NCBI GenBank assembly: GCA_913060895.1
Contig: CAJXSN010000001.1
Location: 62,001 to 126,000 of the forward strand
Direction: 5' to 3'
Source of the DNA: an uncultured Sphingomonadaceae bacterium
GTDB taxonomy: Bacteria > Pseudomonadota > Alphaproteobacteria > Sphingomonadales > Sphingomonadaceae
DNA: 64,000 nt
Positions 43,506 through 52,641 of this stretch are shown here, one piece after another. Made by a program: the position numbers and the translations under genes. Within the stretch, counting starts at the first letter, position 1, and each line of letters starts with the position of its first letter. The notes below the pieces were generated by a model that was given only the letters and a program-made list of their open reading frames with translations, was not told the DNA's origin and made no database searches.

Positions 43506-45023
43506 ATGAGCGCATTTGGACGCAAGAACGGACCGGGCGGTGGACGCTCCTCCTTCGGCGTAGCGCGGCCCATGAAGGGCGGGGAGAAAGCTGCTCGGGA
43601 AGAAAGCCCGCCGCCGCCTGGTGGCAAACAGTTCCCTCCTTTGCCCGGCGAAGAAGCGGACGATTTCGTCGATCCCACCGGCCCGGCAAACAAAGATGAC
43701 GCGATGACCCGGCTCGCGGACCGCGCAAACGCGGTCCACGAAAAGCAGGAACAGGGCGGTTTCGAAGCCAGCGTCCACAAAATCAAGGAACAGGTGCTTC
43801 CACGCCTGCTGGAACGCGTCGATCCCGAAGCGGCCGCAACCCTTTCCAAGGAAGAGCTGTCGGAAGAATTCCGCCCGATCATCATGGAAGTGCTGGCCGA
43901 GCTGAAGGTCACACTCAACCGCCGCGAGCAGTTCGCGCTGGAGAAGGTGCTGATCGACGAGCTGCTGGGCTTTGGCCCGCTGGAAGAGCTGCTGAACGAT
44001 CCCGATATTTCGGACATCATGGTCAACGGCCCCGATCAGACATATATTGAGAAGGGCGGCAAGCTGGTCATTGCGCCCATCCGGTTCCGCGACGAGCAGC
44101 ATCTGTTCCAGATTGCCCAGCGTATCGTGAATCAGGTTGGCCGCCGCGTCGACCAGACCACGCCGCTGGCCGATGCCCGCTTGAAGGACGGCAGCCGTGT
44201 GAACGTTATCGTTCCCCCGCTGTCCCTGCGCGGCACGGCGCTATCCATTCGTAAGTTCTCCGAAAAACCGATCACCCTTGATATGCTCAAGGACTTCGGT
44301 TCGATGAGCGACAAGATGTGTACCGCATTGAAAATCGCGGGCGCTTGCCGGATGAACGTGGTTATTTCGGGCGGTACGGGTTCGGGTAAAACCACCATGC
44401 TGAACGCCCTGTCGAAAATGATCGATCCGGGCGAACGCGTGCTCACGATCGAGGATGCGGCCGAACTTCGCCTGCAACAGCCGCACTGGTTGCCGCTGGA
44501 AACCCGCCCGCCCAACCTTGAAGGGCAAGGCGCGATTACCATTGGCGATCTGGTGAAAAACGCCCTGCGTATGCGCCCTGACCGGATTATTCTGGGTGAG
44601 ATTCGCGGCGCGGAATGTTTCGATCTTCTGGCCGCCATGAATACGGGCCACGATGGCTCCATGTGTACGCTTCACGCCAACTCTGCACGCGAATGCCTTG
44701 GCCGTATGGAAAACATGATCCTGATGGGCGACATCAAGATCCCGAAAGAAGCCATTTCACGCCAGATTGCCGAAAGCGTCGACCTGATCGTTCAGGTCAA
44801 ACGTCTGCGCGACGGCTCACGCCGCACCACCGGCATCACAGAGGTGATCGGAATGGAAGGCGACGTGATCGTGACGCAGGAGCTGTTCAAGTTCGAATAT
44901 CTGGACGAAACCGACGACGGCAAGATCATCGGGGAATTCCGCGCGAGTGGACTGCGCCCCTATACACTTGAAAAGGCACGCCAGTTCGGGTTCGATCAGG
45001 CGTATCTGGAGGCTTGTCTGTAA
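43506..45023 (+). CDS. cpaF: CpaF family secretion/Tad pilus ATPase
   Basis: 505-residue type II/IV secretion ATPase that powers Flp (Tad) pilus assembly. The first 60 residues are Gly/Pro-rich and disordered. The three-helix N-terminal domain follows, then the RecA-like core with Walker A (GGTGSGKTT), IEDAAELRL, the RMRPDRIILGEIRG Asp/His-box region and LHANSARECLGRMENM. No other tad genes lie beside it, which is unusual because cpaF normally sits in the cpa/tad cluster. A GGGGGA about 9 bases upstream serves ATG 43506. Confidence 0.93.
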   Translation: MSAFGRKNGPGGGRSSFGVARPMKGGEKAAREESPPPPGGKQFPPLPGEEADDFVDPTGPANKDDAMTRLADRANAVHEKQEQGGFEASVHKIKEQVLPRLLERVDPEAAATLSKEELSEEFRPIIMEVLAELKVTLNRREQFALEKVLIDELLGFGPLEELLNDPDISDIMVNGPDQTYIEKGGKLVIAPIRFRDEQHLFQIAQRIVNQVGRRVDQTTPLADARLKDGSRVNVIVPPLSLRGTALSIRKFSEKPITLDMLKDFGSMSDKMCTALKIAGACRMNVVISGGTGSGKTTMLNALSKMIDPGERVLTIEDAAELRLQQPHWLPLETRPPNLEGQGAITIGDLVKNALRMRPDRIILGEIRGAECFDLLAAMNTGHDGSMCTLHANSARECLGRMENMILMGDIKIPKEAISRQIAESVDLIVQVKRLRDGSRRTTGITEVIGMEGDVIVTQELFKFEYLDETDDGKIIGEFRASGLRPYTLEKARQFGFDQAYLEACL

Positions 45024-45028
45024 CTGGT

Positions 45029-45271
45029 CTACCCGGTCAGCAAGGCCGGAATTGCCAGGGCAATCAGCCCGCCTCCGATTACGGCGGCGAACAGAAATAC
45101 CCCCGTCCAGGGCATAAAGCCGATCCGGCCGATACGGGCGCGCGCATTGCGCCACCGTTCGGCCACCAGCGCGATTACCGCCAGCAGCAGGAAAACGCCG
45201 CCCGCCAGCGCAACCCGCGCAGCGTCGCTGGCGAACATTAAATCGTGGAACCAATCGAGGACGGCGGGCAT
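45029..45271 (-). CDS. Small two-helix membrane protein
   Basis: 80 residues with two hydrophobic helices (about residues 20-37 and 53-78) separated by an Arg-rich cytoplasmic loop (ERWRNARARIGRIGF). I do not recognise a family. It stops 5 bases from the cpaF stop (convergent). Start ATG 45271. Confidence 0.65.
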   Translation of the reverse strand: MPAVLDWFHDLMFASDAARVALAGGVFLLLAVIALVAERWRNARARIGRIGFMPWTGVFLFAAVIGGGLIALAIPALLTG

Positions 45272-45367
45272 TGAGTTAGAGCATCTTCTTGGTGGGTGGT
45301 GTCTGACGGTTATAGTCGGGCTTCTGCGCGGATGTGCCGCTTATGTTTGATATAATGGGAGGCCAAT

Positions 45368-45496
45368 ATGGTCCGTAAAGTATTCGTAGCAATCGGAATC
45401 GCATCAATGGCGCTGACGGCCACCGCCTGCAACACCGTGAAAGGTGTCGGGCAGGACGTTGAATCGGTGGGCGATGCTGCTGATCGTGCGATCTAA
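45368..45496 (+). CDS. Entericidin-like small lipoprotein
   Basis: 42-residue protein with a basic N-terminus, a hydrophobic stretch and a lipobox TATAC placing Cys21 for lipidation. After it, NTVKGVGQDVESVGDAADRAI matches the entericidin A/B pattern (small outer-membrane lipoproteins induced in stationary phase). GGGAGG at 45357-45362 gives 5-base spacing to the ATG. A perfect terminator follows the stop by 21 bases, so this is a single-gene transcript. Confidence 0.88.
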   Translation: MVRKVFVAIGIASMALTATACNTVKGVGQDVESVGDAADRAI

Positions 45497-45517
45497 CTCG
45501 CACCTGATATCGTGATC

Positions 45518-45548
45518 AAAACGCCCGCCCTCATCCGGCGGGCGTTTT
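45518..45548. terminator. Perfect 12-base terminator hairpin
   Basis: AAAACGCCCGCC and GGCGGGCGTTTT pair perfectly around a 7-base loop. The A and T runs at either side make it work for the entericidin-like gene and for the convergent NAD-binding gene that ends at 45553. Confidence 0.93.
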
Positions 45549-45552
45549 CGTA

Positions 45553-46245
45553 TCAGCCCTCTATCCGCGGAAGCGTCGTGGCCGTGCGGTGCAATGCCTC
45601 GTGCTCGTGCAGGAATTTGCCCTGTGTCTTGCGCATGGCCAGTGAAAGGATCGCCTCCGCCATCAAGCTGGCGTGAACAGAGCGATATTTCGTATATTTT
45701 CCGTGCAGCAACAGATCCATCGCTGGGCTGGCAATCCGGCCCAGCCCCTCCAGCGGGCGCAAATCTTCCTTGCGAGTTCCGCGCAGCAGGCCGGGGCGCA
45801 GAATATCGAGCCGCTTGAAGCCGATTTTGGTCAGAGCCTTCTCGGCTTCGCCTTTGGTCTTGAGATAGAAATTGGTGGAATGCGGATCGGCCCCGACGGA
45901 ACTGACGCTGATCATCCGCTCCAGCCCGGCTTCATGGGCGCACTGCGCAGTCCGGACCACAAGATCGTGATCCACTGCATGAAACGCGGCCTTGTCTCCG
46001 CCCGTTTTCCGGATCGTGGTGCCCAAGGCGCTGACCAGCACTTCTGCCCGCATATCCTTCAGCACGTCGCCCCAGTTCGCGGGATCGGCAACGAACATTT
46101 CCATCCGCGCGCCTTCGGGCATTGGCGCTTCGCGGCGGGACAGCGCCACCAGCCGCACATCCTCGCGCCCGACGGCCAGTTCCATCACGGACCGCCCGAT
46201 CATTCCGGTAGCGCCCACCAGCGCTATGCGTGTCGGCTCAGACAT
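45553..46245 (-). CDS. NAD(P)-binding oxidoreductase (HTATIP2-like SDR)
   Basis: 230-residue extended/atypical SDR with a Rossmann glycine motif GATGMIG (11-17), [12 protein letters not shown] near 73 and the catalytic region [23 protein letters not shown], where Tyr-X3-Lys appears as YLKTK. The relatives are NAD-dependent epimerase-like proteins such as HTATIP2/TIP30. No substrate is suggested. Its ATG lies inside the last codons of the dGTPase gene (8-base overlap), so the two are likely co-translated. Confidence 0.85.
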   Translation of the reverse strand: MSEPTRIALVGATGMIGRSVMELAVGREDVRLVALSRREAPMPEGARMEMFVADPANWGDVLKDMRAEVLVSALGTTIRKTGGDKAAFHAVDHDLVVRTAQCAHEAGLERMISVSSVGADPHSTNFYLKTKGEAEKALTKIGFKRLDILRPGLLRGTRKEDLRPLEGLGRIASPAMDLLLHGKYTKYRSVHASLMAEAILSLAMRKTQGKFLHEHEALHRTATTLPRIEG

Positions 46246-47398
46246 TGCTTAGTCTCTCGGGCACAGTTCCATAGATTGCGGCGTACCGGCTCATCGCGTA
46301 ACTGTCGGTCATTCCAGCGATATAGTCCACAATATGACGGCTGCGCCCCGGCTCTTCCGCAGGGAGAGTGGCGGTCCAGCGACCACCCATCAAAGCAGGC
46401 TCCTGCTCGTACGCAGCATAGAGTTTCGCTACAACACCTTGAGCGCGGCTGGCTGTCTCGACCTGCTCGGAATGCAGATAGAGCCGTTCGTACATAAAGG
46501 TTTTGAGCCGCCGTTCCCGATCGAACATTTCGTCCGAGAAACCGGCGACAGGCCCTTCGAAAGACCCGATTTCCCGGGCCGAGGACAGCCCGCCCATACG
46601 GCGGCTGGCTGTTGCGATCACATCGTTGACCATCACTCCGATCTGGTCACGAACCAGTTCGCGGAGCCGCGTTTCCTGCCGCGCATCGGGATAGCGTTTC
46701 TCGATCGCGCGCCAGAGGTCCGCAACAAAATCCAGCTCCAGCAGATCATCCAGTTTCAGGAAACCGGCACGCAGCCCATCATCGATATCGTGATTGTCAT
46801 ATGCGATATCGTCCGCGACCGCCGCGACCTGCGCTTCCAGACTTGGCCATGAACCCAGATCGAGCGGATAATCCGCGTCCAGCTCTGCCAGGGCCCAGTG
46901 CGGCTGCGCCACAGGGCCATTATGCTTGGCAAGTCCCTCCAGCGTTTCCCAACTGAGGTTAAGGCCCACATGGGTGCAATAGGGGCTTTCCAGCCGCGTC
47001 AATGTGCGCAGGGTCTGGGCATTGTGGTCGAAGCCGCCACGGCGCTGCATGGCCCCGTTCAGCGCCTTCTCCCCCGCATGACCGAAGGGTGGATGGCCTA
47101 TATCATGGGCCAGACACAGCGCTTCTGTCAGATCCTCGTCCAGACCCAGAGCGCGGGCTATGGTCCGGCCTATCTGGGCAACTTCGAGGCTGTGGGTCAG
47201 CCGTGTGCGGTAATGGTCGCCATCGGGCGCAACGAAGACCTGTGTCTTGCCCCGCAAACGGCGGAAAGCGATGGAGTGGATGATCCTGTCGCGGTCGCGC
47301 TGGAAGGCGCTGCGCGGCCCGCGCGTTTCATCCCCGGAAACGGAAAACTCTCGCCCGCGAGAGCAGAGCGGATCGGCGGCAAGGGGAGAGCGCGACAT
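46238..47398 (-). CDS. dGTPase-like HD-domain protein
   Basis: Deoxyguanosinetriphosphate triphosphohydrolase-like protein, which releases triphosphate from dNTPs. From ATG 47398 it has 386 residues; the longer open frame (to 47596) overlaps the racemase gene and is not credible. The N-terminus shows [24 protein letters not shown], the HD motif residues occur in [13 protein letters not shown] and [15 protein letters not shown], and the third metal site is in [13 protein letters not shown]. Followed with overlap by the NAD-binding protein. Confidence 0.93.
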   Translation of the reverse strand: MSRSPLAADPLCSRGREFSVSGDETRGPRSAFQRDRDRIIHSIAFRRLRGKTQVFVAPDGDHYRTRLTHSLEVAQIGRTIARALGLDEDLTEALCLAHDIGHPPFGHAGEKALNGAMQRRGGFDHNAQTLRTLTRLESPYCTHVGLNLSWETLEGLAKHNGPVAQPHWALAELDADYPLDLGSWPSLEAQVAAVADDIAYDNHDIDDGLRAGFLKLDDLLELDFVADLWRAIEKRYPDARQETRLRELVRDQIGVMVNDVIATASRRMGGLSSAREIGSFEGPVAGFSDEMFDRERRLKTFMYERLYLHSEQVETASRAQGVVAKLYAAYEQEPALMGGRWTATLPAEEPGRSRHIVDYIAGMTDSYAMSRYAAIYGTVPERLSNV

Positions 47399-47495
47399 CA
47401 CCTGTGCCGATAGGCGGACCACCGCGCCGCCACAACGGGAACAATCGGGCAACACCGGCGGAACGGCCCGTAGCCGTGCCGCGCGGAGGGAAGGT

Positions 47496-48209
47496 TCAGA
47501 CCTTGGCGGCCTGCGATCCGTCCACGATCCAGTCGACCGCCGCTTCGCAGTGGATGCGCGCGGAATCGAAAATCGGCAGGATATTGGCATCGACATCGAT
47601 CACCATATCCAGCTCTGTACAGGCTGAAATCACGGCCTTTGCGCCGGTCTGTTCCAGCCGTGTGATCATGGTGCGGAAAAACCGCTGGGAAGACCGCTTT
47701 GCCTCGCCCACCATCAGTTCTTCGTAGATAATCCGGTCCACTTCTTCCACCTGCGCCATATCCGGTGGCAGCAGATCGATCCCGTGGGAAACCAGCCGCT
47801 GGCGGTAGAAACTTTCGGTCATGACATTGCGCGTGCCGATCAACGACGCCGCGTTGAGAGCGCCTTTTGCCGCCATCCGTTCCCCCACGGCATCGGCAAT
47901 GTGCAATATATCGATATCGACCGCATCGGCGACACGATCATACAGACGATGCATGGAATTGGCGCAGATTACCAAGGCGCCCGCGCCAGCCCCTTCGAGA
48001 CGCTTCGCGCTTTCGATCAGGATGTCGCCGGCGCGGTCCCAGTCGCTTTCATCGGCAAGGCCGACAAGGGGACGGAAATCCAGGCTTTCCATCAGCAGGG
48101 GCGCACTGGCCATCGGCCCGGCGTGCCTCTGCACTCCGCGGTTTATCCAGCGGTAGTACATACCGGTAGAGACCCAGCTCATCCCGCCAATCAAACCCAG
48201 TTTACGCAA
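47496..48209 (-). CDS. Aspartate/glutamate racemase family protein
   Basis: 237-residue PLP-independent racemase fold. The two active-site cysteines lie in ICANSMH (near 82) and SACTELD (near 196), and [12 protein letters not shown] opens the protein. Relatives include aspartate racemase and hydantoin racemase; the substrate here is probably a small amino acid. The start is TTG 48209, with AGGA about 9 bases upstream. Its stop lies about 100 bases from the dGTPase start. Confidence 0.9.
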   Translation of the reverse strand: MRKLGLIGGMSWVSTGMYYRWINRGVQRHAGPMASAPLLMESLDFRPLVGLADESDWDRAGDILIESAKRLEGAGAGALVICANSMHRLYDRVADAVDIDILHIADAVGERMAAKGALNAASLIGTRNVMTESFYRQRLVSHGIDLLPPDMAQVEEVDRIIYEELMVGEAKRSSQRFFRTMITRLEQTGAKAVISACTELDMVIDVDANILPIFDSARIHCEAAVDWIVDGSQAAKV

Positions 48210-48284
48210 GCTATCAGTTCCTGTTTCTAGGCGCGCCGAGCAAAAAGAAAGCTCTCGCGCAATGTTCGCAACGCGCTTGCCGCT

Positions 48285-48572
48285 TCACCAGTTGGTGTCA
48301 ACCGCACCAGAAGAACCGTTCACGATTGCGACCTTCAGCCATTTGCGCAAATCGGCGTTGGAACCATGAAGCAGTACGATGACAGGGGCATCACGCGGGC
48401 CTTCATCGAGCAAATGGAATGTATTCCCATCGGCAGTTTGGACAAATTGTGAAGCCTGTGCGCCATATTTCGCGCGCATCGCTGCCGGATCGGTATCGGG
48501 AACACGGAAGACAAGGAACAACGCACCCAGCAGGGCGGCTATGGCCAGCAATATCTTGAGAAAACTCTTCAT
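48285..48572 (-). pseudogene. Truncated alpha/beta hydrolase
   Basis: 95 codons that start like a membrane-anchored alpha/beta hydrolase: an N-terminal helix (KSFLKILLAIAALLGALFL), then GNTFHLLDEGPRDAPVIVLLHGSNADL, which is the oxyanion-loop strand of the fold. The frame then turns into an unrelated tail (KVAIVNGSSGAVDTNW) and stops, so the nucleophile Ser, acid and His are missing. No continuation is found in any frame in the 75 bases before the next gene. It follows the diheme cytochrome gene by 13 bases and is probably the remnant of a third operon gene after a deletion. Confidence 0.75.
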
Positions 48573-48585
48573 TCAGCGGCGCCCG

Positions 48586-49602
48586 TCACATACCCAGTTC
48601 AACGATCCAGCGCTCGATCGCTGCGATGCCCTCGGGGTCGATTGTCGCCCGTCCCAGCTCCGGCATGGCGACACCCGGATCGGTGCTTTTCATGCGGTGC
48701 AGAAGGATCGATTTCCGGGGTTTGCCCGGCAGGATGTCGAAATCGTGCCCGCCTGAACCACGTCCGGCTGCTACTGGACGTTTCATAATACCCAGCTTCA
48801 CCGGATCGTCCTGCTCCCAGCGCAGGTCCAGCCCGCTGTTGGATGCAGTCGCACCCGGACGGTGGCAATGGGCGCAATTCACGTCGAGATAGGCTCGTGC
48901 CGCCGCTTCCGCCCCCGCTGTTGATGGCGCGCTCCAATCAGGCATTCGGTCTGCGTTGGCAGGCACAGCATCCAGTAAACCCCGCTTCACAAAACCGTTT
49001 AGCCAGTCATGCGACAAATTTCGCGCCTTTGGCCCGATGGGCACGACCTCGCCTTCAAGCCCGTGGCATTCCTTGCACTGGTTCTTGTTCGGGATACGGT
49101 AACTTATGCTTTCCCCTGTCGGCGTGGTCAGCGCAGTGCGCCCGCCCGCCAGTGCCAGCGTCGCCTCCGTCTGTTCCCCGTTCCAGCGATAGGGGAGCGC
49201 CAGCCACCCGTCGGCGCGGTGCAGCAGAACGCGCGTTTCGATCAGCCGCCGGTTTTCGCCTTCGCCAAATGCAAAGGTTTTTATCAGCGCGCTACCGACC
49301 GGGAATTGCAACACCTCGTTATCATTCCTGGCCACGGCCGTCCCGCCATCAGGGATGTAAACAAACCGCAGCTTGTCCGCGCCGTCGGAAAACAGCGGTG
49401 TGTTGAGGGAATAGGGTACAACGCCCTCAACCGGATTATGTTCGGCGAAATCGCTGAAGAAGCCGAACTCGGACAAGGCGCGCGGCAAAGTGTCGGAAAC
49501 CACGGCAGCATCATTAACCTGCACCGGCGCAGCGCTCTTGGCCGCGATAACTCCGGACAGGGCAAGCGCGGCGGCGCCCAGAAAGGCGACGTGGTGGATC
49601 AT
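48586..49602 (-). CDS. SO2930-family diheme c-type cytochrome
   Basis: 338-residue exported protein (signal peptide about 1-20) with two haem c motifs: CKECH at 176-180 and CAHCH at 243-247. Length and order fit the SO2930 family of uncharacterised diheme cytochromes. The family is typically encoded beside a parallel beta-helix protein, as here: the preceding gene's stop overlaps this ATG by four bases (ATGA). A periplasmic electron-transfer or oxidase-type role is inferred from the haems only; the partner and substrate are not known. Confidence 0.9.
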   Translation of the reverse strand: MIHHVAFLGAAALALSGVIAAKSAAPVQVNDAAVVSDTLPRALSEFGFFSDFAEHNPVEGVVPYSLNTPLFSDGADKLRFVYIPDGGTAVARNDNEVLQFPVGSALIKTFAFGEGENRRLIETRVLLHRADGWLALPYRWNGEQTEATLALAGGRTALTTPTGESISYRIPNKNQCKECHGLEGEVVPIGPKARNLSHDWLNGFVKRGLLDAVPANADRMPDWSAPSTAGAEAAARAYLDVNCAHCHRPGATASNSGLDLRWEQDDPVKLGIMKRPVAAGRGSGGHDFDILPGKPRKSILLHRMKSTDPGVAMPELGRATIDPEGIAAIERWIVELGM

Positions 49603-50804
49603 CCAGCGATACGTTCTGCCAGTTCAGATGATGCGCCCGTGACCGTCTCGGCCCACGCGGTGCCATTCGGTTGGAGCACGGAAAGCGGTGAAGGATCGGC
49701 CTCCGCATCCGTCTGGCCGGGCTGCGTATACCCAAGTGACCAGCCCCCCGTATCCGCGGCGACTTTCAAACCGGTATCCCCCTGCTGCAGCCCGTCCCAC
49801 ATCACGGGCGGCAAAGTTCCGCCAAACGCCGCCAGCAGCATATCCGCACCTGCCAGTTGCGGATCGTCGCCATTGCGGGAAAACACGTTCTGGCCGATCA
49901 CCACATTGCGGGCATATGGGTTGTATCGTTCATCCTCAAACGGTTGGCTGTAGGTAACAACCATTGCCCCTGCCGTGGGATTGTCGGTGACGAAATTGTC
50001 TTCGATCAGCACGTTTTCATTGGCCATCACCAGAATACCCGAACCGCGCCGGACCGACGCCACGATATTTCCCGGCGGTGCGAAATTGGCAGTGTCGTTA
50101 TCGACCACCAGATTGCGCCGGATAACGACATTGCCACCGCCCATAACCGGCAGGTTCGGCAGATCGAACACCAGAATGCCGCCCGTATTGCGAGTGGTGA
50201 CATTTCCTTCGACCAGAGCATTACGGCTGTTCTCGATCTCGATCCCGGCGACATTGGCTTCGGCAATCGAATTGCGCACAGTGATATTGGTGCTCTGACC
50301 CACATAAATGCCTGCATCGGACGCGCCCGACACCTGCACCCCGTCGATCAGGATATTGCTGCTTTCGACCGGATAGACGCCGTATGCGCCATTGCCCGCA
50401 TCGGGGCCCCCGGTCCACGTCACGCGGATGCGGTGATAGACGATGTCGTCCGCACCCTTCGATTTGACCCCGTCGCCTTTCGGATTTTCCAGCGCAAAGT
50501 CGCGCACGGTTACGCCGTCGCTGGTGATCAGGAAACCCTCACCCGCACCTGCCTGCGTGGTGAAATCGAGAATGGTCGCATCCATGCCTGCGCCGCGCAC
50601 GGTGACATTATCGACATCCAGACTGATGCCGTCTGTCAGGACAAAACGGCCCGCCGCCAATACTACTTCGTCGCCGGGCGCAGCCAGGATCAGGGCCTCC
50701 TGCAAGCGCTCCTGTGCGCCCTCGCCCGCTTCGACAGCAAGTGTTTCAGCCCAGGCAGGCGCGGCCATAGCCAGTGCAGAAACCGCAATCAGCAAACGTG
50801 TCAT
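49599..50804 (-). CDS. Exported parallel beta-helix protein
   Basis: 401 residues with a signal peptide (1-19, ending PAWAE) and a right-handed parallel beta-helix covering about residues 45-300, visible as repeated short strands such as NVTVRGAGMD, GVTVRDFAL, NILIDGVQV, NITVRNSIAE, NALVEGNVT, NVVIRRNLV and NVLIEDNFV. The fold is shared with polysaccharide lyases and epimerases but no catalytic set is recognised. It is translationally coupled to the diheme cytochrome; this gene pair recurs in proteobacteria and is functionally undescribed to my knowledge. Confidence 0.9.
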   Translation of the reverse strand: MTRLLIAVSALAMAAPAWAETLAVEAGEGAQERLQEALILAAPGDEVVLAAGRFVLTDGISLDVDNVTVRGAGMDATILDFTTQAGAGEGFLITSDGVTVRDFALENPKGDGVKSKGADDIVYHRIRVTWTGGPDAGNGAYGVYPVESSNILIDGVQVSGASDAGIYVGQSTNITVRNSIAEANVAGIEIENSRNALVEGNVTTRNTGGILVFDLPNLPVMGGGNVVIRRNLVVDNDTANFAPPGNIVASVRRGSGILVMANENVLIEDNFVTDNPTAGAMVVTYSQPFEDERYNPYARNVVIGQNVFSRNGDDPQLAGADMLLAAFGGTLPPVMWDGLQQGDTGLKVAADTGGWSLGYTQPGQTDAEADPSPLSVLQPNGTAWAETVTGASSELAERIAG

Positions 50805-50873
50805 GGTAACATTCTCCCTTACGTCATAGTGACGCGCAGGAGCGATATTGCAAGGCCGGGAGAGCCCGTATCG

Positions 50874-51191
50874 CTAGCCGAGGCCAGCCACGCAGAGCGC
50901 CGCAGAACTGCCGGTCACGCCGATCACTTCGGTATCGCCTACCCGCTCCAGCCGCCGCAGCAGATCACTGACTCCGGTGGGGCGTTTGCTTTCACCGGCC
51001 TGCGGTTTCAGCTCTTCCAGTTTGCGCAGTTGCTCGATTGTCAGCCGGTCGACCATCCGTGCTGCCATGCATTCCGCATTGCTTTGCGACACACCGTTAT
51101 CGACCAGCGCACTTTCCACGCGGCTTTCCACTACCCGGTCGATGCAGCCGGTCAGGGCCAGTGCTGCGGCCAGGGCGAGAGCAACCCGCAT
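50874..51191 (-). CDS. Small lipoprotein after pntB
   Basis: 105-residue predicted lipoprotein: signal peptide with lipobox ALTGC (Cys17 lipidated), then a helical, charged domain (RVVESRVESALVDNG, MVDRLTIEQLRKLEEL) and a small C-terminal strand region with one more Cys pair candidate (C43, C101). ATG 51191 shares one base with the pntB stop (TGATG), so it is coupled to the transhydrogenase operon. Function unknown. Confidence 0.78.
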   Translation of the reverse strand: MRVALALAAALALTGCIDRVVESRVESALVDNGVSQSNAECMAARMVDRLTIEQLRKLEELKPQAGESKRPTGVSDLLRRLERVGDTEVIGVTGSSAALCVAGLG

Positions 51192-52639
51192 CAATCGAGC
51201 GCCTTCACAATACCTTCGACCATCTTTTTGGCATCGGACAGCAGCATCACCGTCTGGTTCATATAGAACACATCGTTATCGACCCCTGCATAGCCGACGC
51301 CGCCCATGCTGCGTTTGATGAAGAATACCTGCTTGGCCTTGTCCACATCGAACACCGGCATCCCGTAAATCGGGCTCGACTTGTCGGTCTTCGCCGCCGG
51401 GTTCACCACATCGTTTGCGCCGATGATAAAGGCTACGTCGGCTTGGGCGAATTCGCTGTTGATATCCTCCAGCTCGAATACTTCGTCATAGGGCACGTTG
51501 GCTTCTGCCAGCAGGACATTCATATGTCCCGGCATCCGGCCTGCGACGGGGTGAATGGCGTATTTCACTTCCACACCTTTGGCCTTCAGCATGTCGGCCA
51601 TTTCGCGCACAGCATGTTGCGCCTGCGCAACCGCCATACCGTAACCGGGGATGATGATGACCGATTCAGCCTGTTCCAGCATGAAGGCGGCGTCATCGGC
51701 GCTGCCTTGTTTATACGGGCGCTGCTCCTTTGCTTCGCCTCCGCCTGCGCTGGTTTCTGCGCCAAAGCCGCCGGCTATAACCGACAGGAAGCTGCGGTTC
51801 ATTGCCTTGCACATGATATAGGAAAGAATAGCACCGGACGAACCGACCAGAGCACCGGTGATTATCATAGCCGTGTTGCCCAGCGTGAAGCCCATTGCCG
51901 CTGCCGCCCAGCCGGAATAACTGTTCAGCATCGACACCACCACCGGCATGTCCGCCCCGCCGATGGGGATGATCAGCAGGAAACCGATGATAAAGGCGAG
52001 CACGGTGATCCAGATGATCAACATGCCTTCGCCTGCTCCACCGGCACCAGACACTGCATAAGCGCCGATTAGGGCCAGTATGGCTATAATCGTACCGAGA
52101 TTGATGATGTGGCGGCCGGGCAGCATGATCGGCGACCCGCTCATCCGGCCCGACAGTTTCAAGAAGGCGATAATCGATCCAGAGAAGGTAATCGCGCCGA
52201 TTGCGATGCCCAGCCCCAGCTCGATCCGGCTAACGGCCAATATCTGTCCCAACGCGTCGGTAATGCCGAAGGCGCCGGGGTTTAGCCATGCGGCCAACCC
52301 GACCAGCACAGCGGCCAAGCCGACAAGGCTGTGAAACCCTGCCACCAGTTCCGGCATCGCCGTCATCGCAATGCGGCGCGCTATGGTAAAACCGACCAGC
52401 CCGCCCAATGCGATGGCTACGGCAATCTCGACGATGTTGGCGATATCGTGCGTCACCAGAGTGGTAACGACCGCAATCAACATCCCGACCATGCCGAAGC
52501 GGTTGCCGGTGCGGCTGGTGGACGGGCTGGACAGCCCGCGCAGCGCGAGAATGAAGAACACACCTGCAATCAGATAAGCGAGCGCAACCCACGAATTGAC
52601 TGGCGATGCATCGGCGGCCGATGCGAGAAGGGACAGCAT
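51191..52639 (-). CDS. pntB: NAD(P) transhydrogenase subunit beta
   Basis: 482-residue membrane subunit of the proton-translocating transhydrogenase, which uses the proton gradient to reduce NADP+ with NADH. About nine transmembrane helices cover residues 15-260. The C-terminal NADP(H)-binding dIII domain shows GYGMAVAQAQHAVREM, HPVAGRMPGHMNVLLAEA and FIIGANDVVNPAAKT. Separated by 2 bases from pntAB; downstream it overlaps the lipoprotein start. Confidence 0.97.
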   Translation of the reverse strand: MLSLLASAADASPVNSWVALAYLIAGVFFILALRGLSSPSTSRTGNRFGMVGMLIAVVTTLVTHDIANIVEIAVAIALGGLVGFTIARRIAMTAMPELVAGFHSLVGLAAVLVGLAAWLNPGAFGITDALGQILAVSRIELGLGIAIGAITFSGSIIAFLKLSGRMSGSPIMLPGRHIINLGTIIAILALIGAYAVSGAGGAGEGMLIIWITVLAFIIGFLLIIPIGGADMPVVVSMLNSYSGWAAAAMGFTLGNTAMIITGALVGSSGAILSYIMCKAMNRSFLSVIAGGFGAETSAGGGEAKEQRPYKQGSADDAAFMLEQAESVIIIPGYGMAVAQAQHAVREMADMLKAKGVEVKYAIHPVAGRMPGHMNVLLAEANVPYDEVFELEDINSEFAQADVAFIIGANDVVNPAAKTDKSSPIYGMPVFDVDKAKQVFFIKRSMGGVGYAGVDNDVFYMNQTVMLLSDAKKMVEGIVKALD

Positions 52640-52641
52640 CT

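Noticed and set aside
47399-47596. 66-codon upstream extension of the dGTPase frame
   Set aside because: Overlaps the racemase gene in another frame; composition Arg/Pro-rich and family N-terminus starts at ATG 47398.
49857-51266. 469-codon plus-strand frame opposite the beta-helix gene
   Set aside because: Antisense shadow produced by biased codon use; the minus-strand genes have signal peptides and known families.
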